Source of the DNA: Roseinatronobacter alkalisoli
GTDB lineage: Bacteria > Pseudomonadota > Alphaproteobacteria > Rhodobacterales > Rhodobacteraceae
Length of the DNA: 64,000 nt
Reading direction: 5' to 3'
Assembly: GCF_028745735.1 (NCBI RefSeq)
Contig: NZ_JAQZSM010000011.1
Span: 62,001 to 126,000, forward strand
Position 1 is the first letter of the stretch. The number at the start of each line of letters is the position of its first letter. Under the pieces are notes generated by a model. The model was not told the origin of the DNA. It did not search any database and saw only the letters and a list, made by a program, of their open reading frames with translations. The position numbers and the translations under genes are program-made. Below, piece after piece: positions 27,196 to 35,415 of the stretch.

Positions 27196-28053
27196 TCACA
27201 ACCTGCCGAGGTCAATCTCGATCGAGATAGGACAGTGATCTGATGGATAGCGCGCTGCTGCGCCGCTGAATGTTGTTTCAGTAAATGACCCTCGCAGCTT
27301 TGCAAATTGTGCTTCGTCGTTCAGGATCAGGAAATCAATAAACTCGCGATACTGAGGCAAACAATTGGGCCGAATACCTTCTCCGGCGATATGCAGGTCG
27401 CCGAATTCGTTCAGCACAGCCCAGAACACATCGCTTGAAACCTCGAGGCGCCGGTTCAAATCGCCGCCGATGAGCGCTGGCCCACTCAAGGCATCGAGCC
27501 ATGAGCGCAAGACTGGCAACTGCGCGAAGAGATCTCCACAAGCCTGACGCCCGGTGCCTTCAAAACAGCCCGATTTCAGATGCGTGTTGAGAATGGTCAG
27601 TGGGCGACTGGCCGACAGCTCGACCTGCACAGCGTGGCGCAGGGAGCCCCGTCCTGAGATGTCGAGTGCCGCAAGATCATGAAGGCGTCGATGCGCCACG
27701 TCATTGCGAACGACAATCGCAGTGGACTGCATCGACAAGCGCTGACCAGCCGTGTTCCGGCATTCGGGGTAAGACCGGCGTGGCTGCCGTTCCTCGATGT
27801 GAAACACCCACTCAGCTGCGTCGAACACCCGGGCGAGGGCCGCCTCACCTTCGATTTCCTGCAAGAGCCAGACATCGGCATCAACCTCTGCGATGACATC
27901 TCGCACGCGTTGGAAATCTGCCTCGTTGCGCGGGCGGCAACCTTGATCGAAACCTGCTACCAAATGCTCGATGTTCCAACTCGCGATGCGCAGGGTTTCT
28001 GCGCTGACCAGCGGTGCCCAAAGTATCGCGGCAATAACGAGCAGAGTACGCAT
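27196..28053 (-). CDS. Secreted endonuclease/exonuclease/phosphatase family protein
   Basis: 285 aa with a signal peptide (MRTLLVIAAILWAPLVSA, cut before ETLRIASWN). All catalytic motifs of the EEP (DNase I-like) fold are present: IASWNIEHL, LLQEIEG, NTHLKSGC, GGDLNR and YPSDHCPISI. It therefore probably hydrolyses a phosphodiester or phosphomonoester outside the cytoplasm, for example extracellular DNA or a lipid headgroup. It stands alone between two gene-poor stretches; no operon partner. Exact substrate cannot be read. Confidence 0.85.
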   Translation of the reverse strand: MRTLLVIAAILWAPLVSAETLRIASWNIEHLVAGFDQGCRPRNEADFQRVRDVIAEVDADVWLLQEIEGEAALARVFDAAEWVFHIEERQPRRSYPECRNTAGQRLSMQSTAIVVRNDVAHRRLHDLAALDISGRGSLRHAVQVELSASRPLTILNTHLKSGCFEGTGRQACGDLFAQLPVLRSWLDALSGPALIGGDLNRRLEVSSDVFWAVLNEFGDLHIAGEGIRPNCLPQYREFIDFLILNDEAQFAKLRGSFTETTFSGAAARYPSDHCPISIEIDLGRL

Positions 28054-28805
28054 TATGTCTCTCCAAAATTAGATTTCGCTCAACCACACAACCTCTGCCG
28101 GACGCCATTATCCGCCCCCGCGAGCAAGAAAGATATTTCCATCAATTATAGATGCTGGCGTACAGATGTGCCAGGCGCGAGGGCGGGAATTCAGCGATGA
28201 ACCGAACGCGCCGGGCCCGTGTATTCGTACTCTGCCCAAGGCAAAGCGACAGATGCCGTTTTGTTGTACCAGCCCTTCCGGGCCCACGTGTTGCACCACG
28301 AAATGACCTTTGGGGGCACTATAGCAGTTCCCCGCCATCATTCGCATTACTCTGCATTGGTCTCTCAGCCATGGTCCTGCCGCGCGACAATTTTCTCCAT
28401 AGCCGGAGAGGATTTTAAATGACAAACATGATTGATGAGAGGCCCAATGTGGTGCCAGAAGATTTGATGCGCAATTCTCAGGCCGAGGGCTACCTGCTGG
28501 AAGTAGTCTGCATCCAAAGCGGTGAGACGCGCCATAGCAGCCGGTACAACACATGGGTAGTGCGCGCAGTCTGATGATGGCAGTCCGACCATGCGGCTTG
28601 TTACCAGCCGCAGCTATCTCAATATCTCGAGTTCAAGACGATTGTCGGTCTGGCGGACTTCCTTGCGGATATGGGCTGCACAACAGCCAGCATTCCACTG
28701 AAAGAATTTGGGCGCGCGCGTCGCGCGGCCACTGGAAAACCTGTGTGAGTGCATTTTCTAACTGAGCATACTTGGACGTCCCCCGAATATGTCCATCGCC
28801 ACACT
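28054..28805. other. Gene-poor region between EEP gene and winged-helix gene
   Basis: About 750 bases. The only coding-like signal is a plus-strand frame from 28419 with a strong GGAGAGGA ribosome binding site but interrupted by two TGA codons (listed as possible pseudogene). The rest has no gene or RNA that I recognise. Confidence 0.45.
28419..28748 (+). pseudogene. Possible small gene broken by two consecutive TGA codons
   Basis: From ATG 28419, preceded by GGAGAGGA, 51 codons read in frame to TGA at 28572, followed at once by a second TGA (28575). The same frame then stays open for 56 more codons to TGA 28746, and this second part looks protein-like (KTIVGLADFLADMGC, PLKEFGRARRAATGKPV). 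Either a 51-aa hypothetical gene followed by unrelated sequence, or a former ~109-aa gene broken by nonsense changes. No family recognised. Confidence 0.3.
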
Positions 28806-29504
28806 TCATCTCACAGGCGCGGCGGCCTTGCAGAAATTCACCCATCGCTTCTTCACCGACGAGTCGTTGAACCCGATGCCGTGGCGCCTGAGATTGCCCC
28901 GGAATTTCTCCGCTACCCTGTTCATGCAAGGCCGCGATCGCCCGCCGGGCAGGTTGAGGCGCGCCAGATCAGCCCAGAACGTGTCATAGGTGATGGCGCC
29001 AGAGGCGGGGAAGGGCCCGGATGTCTTTTCCTGATCAGATTTTTCAGCGGTAATTGATTTATATTTCAAATCTTTCTTCTTGGGCGGACACTGGTTGTCC
29101 GGGGTCTTTTCGCGGCGCGCCTCAAACCATTCCCAGAACCCTTTGAGCCGCACGCGGTTCAGGAGGTTTTTGTAACGATGACGGGGGTTCTTACGGTATT
29201 CGCGTGCGATTAGGCCCAAGGCTTCGAGATGGGCCAACCAGCGCCGCGCGGAGCGAATGGTGACGCTGAAACGCGCGGCGATGGCGGCATTCGAGACAGG
29301 CCGTGTCTGGAACGCCCGCCCTCCACTGAAGTCATAGCGTTGCTGCTCGAGATAGCTCATCAGATCGATCAGGACCGAGACCTGCACACGGGTGACCTGT
29401 GCGCTCAGACGAGGGCGCACGACCTCATCAATATAGATGCGGAAACTCGCGCTGCTCGGCTTAAGCGTGCCTTGGGGCGTAGACATTTGGCTTCGATCTT
29501 TCAA
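28806..29504 (-). CDS. Winged-helix protein, plasmid replication-initiator-like
   Basis: 232 aa. Residues ~50-125 form a helix-turn-helix/winged-helix region (SNAAIAARFSVTIRSARRWL, HLEALGLIAREYRKNP) like that of replication initiators and phage replication proteins. A basic, lysine-rich linker follows (PPKKKDLKYKS). It lies next to a virB operon with TrbM-like genes, and inverted repeats sit just upstream (29576-29668), which fits a plasmid replication or transfer-control protein. Function is inferred; a plain transcription regulator is the alternative. Confidence 0.55.
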   Translation of the reverse strand: MKDRSQMSTPQGTLKPSSASFRIYIDEVVRPRLSAQVTRVQVSVLIDLMSYLEQQRYDFSGGRAFQTRPVSNAAIAARFSVTIRSARRWLAHLEALGLIAREYRKNPRHRYKNLLNRVRLKGFWEWFEARREKTPDNQCPPKKKDLKYKSITAEKSDQEKTSGPFPASGAITYDTFWADLARLNLPGGRSRPCMNRVAEKFRGNLRRHGIGFNDSSVKKRWVNFCKAAAPVR

Positions 29505-29575
29505 TCAGTCAGGCGACCGGCACAGCGCCATCCTTCGCACGGATGCGTTTTTTGCTTGTGACGGAGGAGAGAGAA

Positions 29576-29668
29576 GGCTAACAAGCCAATGGTTTTGTTT
29601 ATTTTTCCAAGGCGGACACCTTGGTATCTGTTAGCCCTGTATCTCCCCCGTAGGTCTCCTGCGGGGGA
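29576..29668. repeat. Nested inverted repeats upstream of the winged-helix gene
   Basis: GGCTAACA (29576-29583) pairs perfectly with TGTTAGCC (29629-29636); inside lies CCAAGG/CCTTGG (29607-29612, 29619-29624). Just beyond is TCCCCCG/CGGGGGA (29644-29650, 29662-29668). All lie between the winged-helix gene start and the end of the TrbM-like gene. They may be protein-binding sites, an attenuator or part of a replication origin. Confidence 0.5.
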
Positions 29669-29752
29669 TTTCAGTTTAGGGGTGGGGGCTCGACCTTTTC
29701 TCCTCTGGTTTGTGTGCTTGTCGCGCGCGCGGCCTGCAGGGAGACGCGCAGC

Positions 29753-30412
29753 TTAGTAATTCACAAATTCAGTGTGCTTGTTGCCCTCGAAATCTTCATA
29801 GCGGATCGCAACCACAGGCCTGTATCCAAGCAAAAACCCTCCCGCAGGCCAGTTCTCATAGTGTGAGACACGCCATTCCCAGCAACCATTGTCGGTCTCG
29901 CGTGTGCAAACCTGGATGGGCACGCGGCGGACGCGGTCCGACTCCGCCAACCATGCCGGTCCATGGCGCAGGCTGGCACCGACCCAGCGATGACTGCCAT
30001 CGTCCAGATAGGTACCGCGCTGCGTATGATCGCGCCAGGCACTGTCGGGCGCCTCATCATCCACGGGAGGGAATGTGCGTATGTGATAGATCTCAATCGC
30101 GTCGCGGTAACCACGCACCTCATCAGTCAGCCCGTCGGGTCCAAGACTGATCCCGGGGCTGCCCGGTGCGGCTGTAAATCCCGTCGGCAGGCCGAACGGG
30201 CAGTTCCAGAGTTGCAAGGGCGGTGACACCGGCCAGGGCGTAATGCGCCGGATCATGGTCAGTTTTGCGCTCGAACATTCAGCACTCGCGGGAAACCCGC
30301 CCGCAAGGCACAGAAGGATTGCGCAATCGATCGGATAGGCTCGGGCGGGAGGGCTATGCAGAATCGTTGCGCCAAGCACCAGGCTGGCGAGCGCTAAGCG
30401 TGAGAGTGACAT
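29753..30412 (-). CDS. TrbM/KikA-like exported protein of the T4SS locus
   Basis: 219 aa from ATG 30412, chosen because GAAAGGA lies about 8 nt upstream and a signal peptide follows directly (SLSRLALASLVLGATILHSP, ending ...ARA). The mature start IDCAILLCLAGGFPASAEC has the spaced cysteines and LLC-x-G pattern of TrbM/KikA proteins, which accompany conjugation systems. The rest (about 150 residues) is Trp/Arg-rich and not recognised. Divergent from the virB operon. The preceding gene on the same strand ends 68 bases upstream. Confidence 0.6.
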   Translation of the reverse strand: MSLSRLALASLVLGATILHSPPARAYPIDCAILLCLAGGFPASAECSSAKLTMIRRITPWPVSPPLQLWNCPFGLPTGFTAAPGSPGISLGPDGLTDEVRGYRDAIEIYHIRTFPPVDDEAPDSAWRDHTQRGTYLDDGSHRWVGASLRHGPAWLAESDRVRRVPIQVCTRETDNGCWEWRVSHYENWPAGGFLLGYRPVVAIRYEDFEGNKHTEFVNY

Positions 30413-30480
30413 GAGGGGTTCCTTTCTCTTGGATGGAAGGACTGTGCGGATCAAATCGCATAGCGGGTGAGGTGCACCGA

Positions 30481-31101
30481 TCACGGCGGTGCGCGGCGCA
30501 GGGAGTCTAGGAAGGTGCCATATTGTGCAGTGACCTGAGCAGCCTCACGCAAGGCGCGGTCGCGCTCGTCATCAAGGCAGCGGAAATACCGCGTTACCTC
30601 CGATAGGTACTGCTCGAACTCTTCGCGCAGTAAATCTTCGAATTCCCGCATGAGTTTATCATCCGCGGGCAAGATCGGCGGGATGAGGAGCAGGCAGTAT
30701 TCCGGGGCTATCTGGGCATGCACATGCCTATGCGGCGATGCGAGAGTCGCGAGCAGCAGTGCCAGCGCAGTACCTGCGTGGGCGCGGAATGCGTTGCGTC
30801 TTCCCTGCTGCTTCTCGGGCACGGGCGTCTGTCGAGGGGCACTCAGAACCGGCAGCCTCAAGATCTTCCCGGGCAGGGTGGGGCGAAAATCACCTTTGCG
30901 CGCGGGATGCCTTGGCTCGCGCGCCATCAGCGACCGTAGGGAGCAGAAGATTCGAGGGCGATTCGTAGCGCAAATCTGGTTTCGCATGCGGCTTCGATTT
31001 CGATATTTCGCACTGGCCCCAAAGCCTGTCACCGCCCACGTTAAGAGGGTGCAAATCATAGTTCGCGCAGAGCGCAGCAAGTGTAAAATAAGGTCTGTCA
31101 A
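30481..31101 (-). CDS. Hypothetical protein of the T4SS locus
   Basis: Up to 206 aa; the true start is unclear and may be the ATG at 30927 (148 aa) because the first 58 residues look non-coding. An internal hydrophobic stretch (HAGTALALLLATLASPHRHVHA) resembles a signal peptide ending before QIAPEYCLLLIPPILP. The C-terminal ~70 residues are charged and helical with one Cys in FRCLDDERD. The end overlaps the open frame of the TrbM-like gene but not its chosen start. No family recognised; probably belongs to the transfer system by position. Confidence 0.45.
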   Translation of the reverse strand: MTDLILHLLRSARTMICTLLTWAVTGFGASAKYRNRSRMRNQICATNRPRIFCSLRSLMAREPRHPARKGDFRPTLPGKILRLPVLSAPRQTPVPEKQQGRRNAFRAHAGTALALLLATLASPHRHVHAQIAPEYCLLLIPPILPADDKLMREFEDLLREEFEQYLSEVTRYFRCLDDERDRALREAAQVTAQYGTFLDSLRRAPP

Positions 31102-31618
31102 TTTATTTACTCATGGTTGTATTTTGAGGGTTGCCCCTCAAGAAGTAGCTGTTTAAGACACGCGAAAACACAATCTATAGGGGAGTATTTGTTCAATCCT
31201 GACATCTAGATATGCGTGAAATACCGCCGCCTATGTCGGATCAGAAGTTTTTCTGCAAGTGCAAAATATGGATTTAAGATATTGTAATGGTATGTATATT
31301 AAGAATCCTCGAGAATATTGCGGGGCGGGTTTGTGTGAGACAATGATCATTTGATCGTCTCCAAAGCGCACAACCATAAGTTGCATTATAAGCTCAATCC
31401 GGTCGCACCTTCCTAAAGAAACTGGTCAGAAACATTTTTGTAAATTTTGGCTGTCTCACGCGTGTTTTACGCTCGGTCAGCCCAGTTTCAACGCCACGCA
31501 ATTGCCTTGCGCGGACCGGTCTCTTGCATCCCCAAACCACGGCGCACGACGCAATCGATCTTCACGAAACGCACCAAAAGACGCCCCGAATGATGCAAGG
31601 CCAAGAAAGGGTATTTTA
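31102..31618. other. AT-rich divergent control region of the virB operon
   Basis: About 520 bases between the minus-strand hypothetical and virB1, distinctly AT-rich against the GC-rich surroundings and without a gene. It contains a 25-bp imperfect palindrome (31337-31361) and several TATA-like stretches; no single promoter could be fixed. Confidence 0.5.
31337..31361. promoter_or_regulatory. Imperfect palindrome, candidate operator for virB
   Basis: GAGAC (31337-31341) and GTCTC (31357-31361) are perfect outer arms around AATGATCATTTGATC; 8 of 12 base pairs match over the full 25 bases. Located about 260 bases before virB1. Confidence 0.3.
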
Positions 31619-32308
31619 ATGATTGACGAAATCTCGATCCGGGCGCTCACCCTCGCAGGCGCCGTGATCCTCGCCACACCAGCACTGGCTGGCGACGGGC
31701 TGATCCTGCGCTTTGACGCAGATGGCCGGTTCGGTCCCTCCGGGACCACGCGGGCGTTTGCCAAGCACTATTCTGGCGGCGGGGTGCTGTCCCATCCCCT
31801 ACAACAAGCCGCGCTGGATTCCGCCGAGTTGGACGGGCAGGGCAGGCGCTCAACTCCCCCAGCAGCACCCGTTTCCGCAAGCCCCAAAGTCCTCACAGCC
31901 ATTCTTGACGCCGCGATGCGCTATGCCGGGCACCCCGCTCTACGCGAGACGGGGCTAGGTGCGACAGACTGGGTGCTGCTGTTCCAATCCAATATCGAGA
32001 TTGAGAGCGCCTATAACCCGCGCGCGCTCTCACATGCGGGCGCCATCGGGCTTGGGCAATTGATGCCTGACACGGCCCGAGCACTTGGCGTCGATCCCCA
32101 TGACATGGATCAGAACCTTGATGGCTCTGCGCGCTACCTGCTCAAGCGGCTTGCACAGTTCGGCACGCCCGAACTGGCACTCGCCGCCTATAACGCAGGG
32201 GCTGCAGCGGTCATCCGCCATGATGGCATCCCCCCGTACCCCGAGACCATTGGTCATGTTCGCAAGGTCATGGCCGCATTTCACCGTTTGAAAGGAAAGA
32301 CGTCATGA
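31619..32308 (+). CDS. virB1: VirB1 lytic transglycosylase
   Basis: 229 aa from ATG 31619, preceded by AGAAAGGG. Signal peptide ISIRALTLAGAVILATPALA, a ~80-residue linker, then an SLT (lysozyme-like) domain: catalytic Glu in SNIEIESAYNP, GAIGLGQLMPDTARALGV, and ALAAYNAGAAAV. It locally opens peptidoglycan for assembly of the secretion channel. First gene of the virB operon; overlaps virB2 by 4 nt. A second protein with the same catalytic domain is encoded at 35408. Confidence 0.92.
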   Translation: MIDEISIRALTLAGAVILATPALAGDGLILRFDADGRFGPSGTTRAFAKHYSGGGVLSHPLQQAALDSAELDGQGRRSTPPAAPVSASPKVLTAILDAAMRYAGHPALRETGLGATDWVLLFQSNIEIESAYNPRALSHAGAIGLGQLMPDTARALGVDPHDMDQNLDGSARYLLKRLAQFGTPELALAAYNAGAAAVIRHDGIPPYPETIGHVRKVMAAFHRLKGKTS

Positions 32309-32601
32309 GACATGAGACTTTGGCGCTTGTAGTCCTGCTGGGCTTTGCGACCTTGCTGATTTCTGTCAGCCCTGCACTCGCGCAATCGATTGATCTCGAT
32401 CCGGTAACCAACCTGTTGCACGGGATCATCGACACGATCACGGGGCCGTTGGGCATGGCCATCGCAACGCTCGCAGTCGTAGGCATCGGCCTGAGCTGGT
32501 TTTTCGGGATCATCGATTTTCGGCAAGCCATGTTCGTGGTGATTGCCATCGCCATCGTGGCGAGCGCCGCCACCATCGTTAGCGCCATCTGGCAGACCTG
32601 A
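32305..32601 (+). CDS. virB2: VirB2 major pilin
   Basis: 98 aa. Signal peptide (LALVVLLGFATLLISVSPALA) followed by two hydrophobic helices around GPLGMAIATLAVVGIGLSWF and FRQAMFVVIAIAIVASAA, the layout of TrbC/VirB2 pilins. Forms the T-pilus or channel lumen. Overlaps virB1 by 4 nt and is followed by virB3. Confidence 0.93.
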   Translation: MRHETLALVVLLGFATLLISVSPALAQSIDLDPVTNLLHGIIDTITGPLGMAIATLAVVGIGLSWFFGIIDFRQAMFVVIAIAIVASAATIVSAIWQT

Positions 32602-32610
32602 GGGCGCGAA

Positions 32611-32889
32611 ATGCCGGAACGCTCAACACTCTTTCTGGGGCTTGTACGCCCGCCGCAGATGCTCGGTCTGCCGATCCTCTATGCGGTCTTGTGGATATTT
32701 GGCTCAGTCCTGATCCTCATCTGGTCGCAATCGCTCTGGGCCTTCGCGCTCTCAGGTCTGGCCTATCCGATACTCTGGGGGGCGGCGCAATGGGACCCGT
32801 ATTTCGTGGAAGTGGTGCGTGTCGTGACCGAGCGCACCCGCCCCACTAAGAACCGCGATATCTGGGGAGGGGACAGCTATGGCCCGTGA
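32611..32889 (+). CDS. virB3: VirB3 inner-membrane protein
   Basis: 92 aa with a hydrophobic core (LGLPILYAVLWIFGSVLILI, then LWAFALSGLAYPILWG) after the short polar LFLGLVRPPQM, as usual for VirB3/TrbD. Works with VirB4 in the inner membrane complex. Overlaps virB4 by 11 nt. Confidence 0.92.
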   Translation: MPERSTLFLGLVRPPQMLGLPILYAVLWIFGSVLILIWSQSLWAFALSGLAYPILWGAAQWDPYFVEVVRVVTERTRPTKNRDIWGGDSYGP

Positions 32890-35251
32890 TCTGGAAATGG
32901 GAATTGCGGGCACGCAGGTCATGCCCGCATGGGCAGGCGATGAGGCGCGGCTTGCCCATCACCTGCCCTATATCCGGCTGGTCGATGATCACACGATCCT
33001 GACCCGCGGCGCCGAATACATGCAATGCATCCGCGTCACGGGCGCAAACAGCTTCACGGCCCTGGATGCAGATCTCGACAAGGCCCGCGCGACACTAGCC
33101 ACCGTGATTGCCCAGAGCGGGGCAGGGTTCTCCTTCTATGTGCATAAAGTATCCGCGCGCGTGCCGGTTGATCTTACACCCGTCAGCACCGAGGGATTCG
33201 CGGACGCCGTCGATCAGCGCTGGCAAAGCCACCTTGCAGGCGCAGGGCTGCGCGATCGCACGCTGACCATCACAGTCGTGAAACGCCCCACAGCGCTGGA
33301 GCGTGTCTCGCTCTGGCCCCACCCGCGCGGTGGTAAACCCCGCGATGCGCAAAAAACCCAGATGGCACGGCTCACCGAAGTCGTGCGGTTTCTCATGCAA
33401 AGCCTGACTGGTATGGACGCCCGACTGCTTTCAGCCTCATCGGGCGAATTGCTGGGTTTTCTGGATGGGCTTAATACTGGGCTGGAGGGTCATACTTTCC
33501 CGCGCGGCTTTCCGTCGACAATCGCCGATGATGTCGCCAATGCCCGCATCACGTTTCGCGGCGAGAAATTCTTTGTGAGCGGCGGCTCGCATCCCGATCG
33601 CGTGGGGCAGATATTTTCCATCAAGACCTATCCGACCCAGACCGGGTGCACGATGTTTGATGATCTGGCGCTCCCGATCGATATGGTCGTGACCCATAGC
33701 TTCACGCCGGTGAACTCAAACCTCATGGGTGACCGGATCAAGCGCCAGATCCGGATGATGCGCGCGGGCGATGATGCCGCAATCTCGCTGCAAAACGATC
33801 TGGTGCAGGCCGCCGATGATCTGGCCTCGCAGCGCCTGATCTTTGGCGATCACCACATGACTGTGGCGACCTACGCCGATAGCGAAGCAGCACTTGACAC
33901 GATTTCGGCAGAAATCCGCAATATCTCGGCCTCCGTCGGCGTAAAACTGATGGTCGAGAGCTATGCCGCACGCGCGAGCTATTTTGCGCAGGCGCCCGCC
34001 AATGCCAGCTACCGAGCACGCCGCGCCACGATCACCAATCTCAATTTCGCCGATATGGCCGCCCTCCACCGCACACCACTGGGCAAACCCGGCACCAAGG
34101 CCCCCTGGGGTACACCGATCACGATGTTTCCCACGCCCGAACGCTCGGCCTATCGGTTCTCGTTCCATGAGAAGGGCAGCCCCGGATCCGAGCCCACCAG
34201 CGGGCATACCATCATTCTGGGCCGCTCGGGTTCGGGAAAATCTGTGCTGGCGAGTTTTCTGATGGCGCAGGCCCGGCGCACGGGCGCGCGAATATTTGCC
34301 TTCGATTATCGTTACGGGCTTGAGATGGGCCTCCGTGCCCTCGGGGGCAGCTATCAGTCAATTGAGCCGGGCCAGCCTACCGGGCTTAACCCACTCTGGG
34401 TAGAGACAGACGCAGGCGGGCGCGAATGGCTGACAGATTGTCTGGTGACACTCCTGGAATCACGCGGTGCACAGCTCACCCCGCAACAGACCCATGCGCT
34501 CCAGCAAATGGTTCGGCGCAACGCAGAGGCGCAAGACCCGAGCCTGCGGACATGGACGGAATTCGCAGGCCAGTTCCGCTCGGTCGATGATGGCGGAGAT
34601 CTGGCCGAGCGCGTACAGGAATGGACACCACAAGGCAGATTTGGCTGGGTGTTCGGCACCACAACGAAAGATACCTTCACGCTTGATGGCGATGTCGTGG
34701 GCTTTGACCTGACAGGCATTCTGGATACGGAAAACGAGACCGCGCGCATGGCGGTCCTGAGCTATATTTTCCGGCGTATCGAGCGCAAGATCGAGGATCG
34801 CCGCCCGACCATCGTGCTGATCGATGAAGCATGGAAAGCGTTTGATAACAGCTATTTCGCAAACAAACTTGAAGACTGGCTGGTCACCGCGCGCAAGCAA
34901 AATACCGTCGTTGTGATGATGACGCAATTTGCCTCGCAGCTCGAGAAATCGCGCGTGGGCGCGACCCTCATTCAAGCCCTGCCTACCCAGATTCTGCTGC
35001 CCAATTCCCGAGCCAAAGCCAGCGATTATGGCCCTCTACAGCTCAGCGACAAGGAGCTTGATGTGATGCTTGGCACGCTGCCTGCCTCACATCTGGCCCT
35101 CCTACGCGATGATCAAGGCTCGCATATCATCGACGCCGATCTCTCCGGCCTAGGCAGCCATCTCGCAATCCTTGGCGGGCTTTCCTCCGGCGAGGCCGTG
35201 GTGGGCCCCAACTATCGCGACATCCCTGATTTCTGGAGAACTGCCCCATGA
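32879..35251 (+). CDS. virB4: VirB4 secretion ATPase
   Basis: 790 aa, typical of the largest T4SS ATPase. The N-terminal CagE/TrbE/VirB domain is followed by Walker A GRSGSGKSVLASFLM near residue 450 and Walker B IVLIDEAWKAF near 645; the RASCH-like motif region ARKQNTVVVMMTQFASQLEKS follows. Energises pilus biogenesis and transport. Overlaps both neighbours. Confidence 0.97.
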   Translation: MARDLEMGIAGTQVMPAWAGDEARLAHHLPYIRLVDDHTILTRGAEYMQCIRVTGANSFTALDADLDKARATLATVIAQSGAGFSFYVHKVSARVPVDLTPVSTEGFADAVDQRWQSHLAGAGLRDRTLTITVVKRPTALERVSLWPHPRGGKPRDAQKTQMARLTEVVRFLMQSLTGMDARLLSASSGELLGFLDGLNTGLEGHTFPRGFPSTIADDVANARITFRGEKFFVSGGSHPDRVGQIFSIKTYPTQTGCTMFDDLALPIDMVVTHSFTPVNSNLMGDRIKRQIRMMRAGDDAAISLQNDLVQAADDLASQRLIFGDHHMTVATYADSEAALDTISAEIRNISASVGVKLMVESYAARASYFAQAPANASYRARRATITNLNFADMAALHRTPLGKPGTKAPWGTPITMFPTPERSAYRFSFHEKGSPGSEPTSGHTIILGRSGSGKSVLASFLMAQARRTGARIFAFDYRYGLEMGLRALGGSYQSIEPGQPTGLNPLWVETDAGGREWLTDCLVTLLESRGAQLTPQQTHALQQMVRRNAEAQDPSLRTWTEFAGQFRSVDDGGDLAERVQEWTPQGRFGWVFGTTTKDTFTLDGDVVGFDLTGILDTENETARMAVLSYIFRRIERKIEDRRPTIVLIDEAWKAFDNSYFANKLEDWLVTARKQNTVVVMMTQFASQLEKSRVGATLIQALPTQILLPNSRAKASDYGPLQLSDKELDVMLGTLPASHLALLRDDQGSHIIDADLSGLGSHLAILGGLSSGEAVVGPNYRDIPDFWRTAP

Positions 35252-35415
35252 AACGCGCTTTCATTCTCGGCCTGCTGGCCGTCATCCTCGCTGGTTGTGC
35301 CACCACATCAGCCGCCCCAGTCAAATCTGAATGTTTCCGCTCTGACGGCAGCGCGCGCTGCACATTCACCCCGCTGCCGGAACTGTGGGAAAGGGCAGGG
35401 GGGCGTAATGCGTGA
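35248..35415 (+). CDS. Small VirB7-like lipoprotein
   Basis: 55 aa. The signal AFILGLLAVILAGC ends in a canonical lipobox (LAGC, Cys17). The mature part is short with two further cysteines (ECFRSDGSARCTF), resembling VirB7 and other small T4SS lipoproteins that anchor VirB9 in the outer membrane. ATGA overlap with virB4, and 8-nt overlap with the next gene, so clearly part of the operon. Its position after virB4 instead of before virB8 is unusual. Confidence 0.8.
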   Translation: MKRAFILGLLAVILAGCATTSAAPVKSECFRSDGSARCTFTPLPELWERAGGRNA

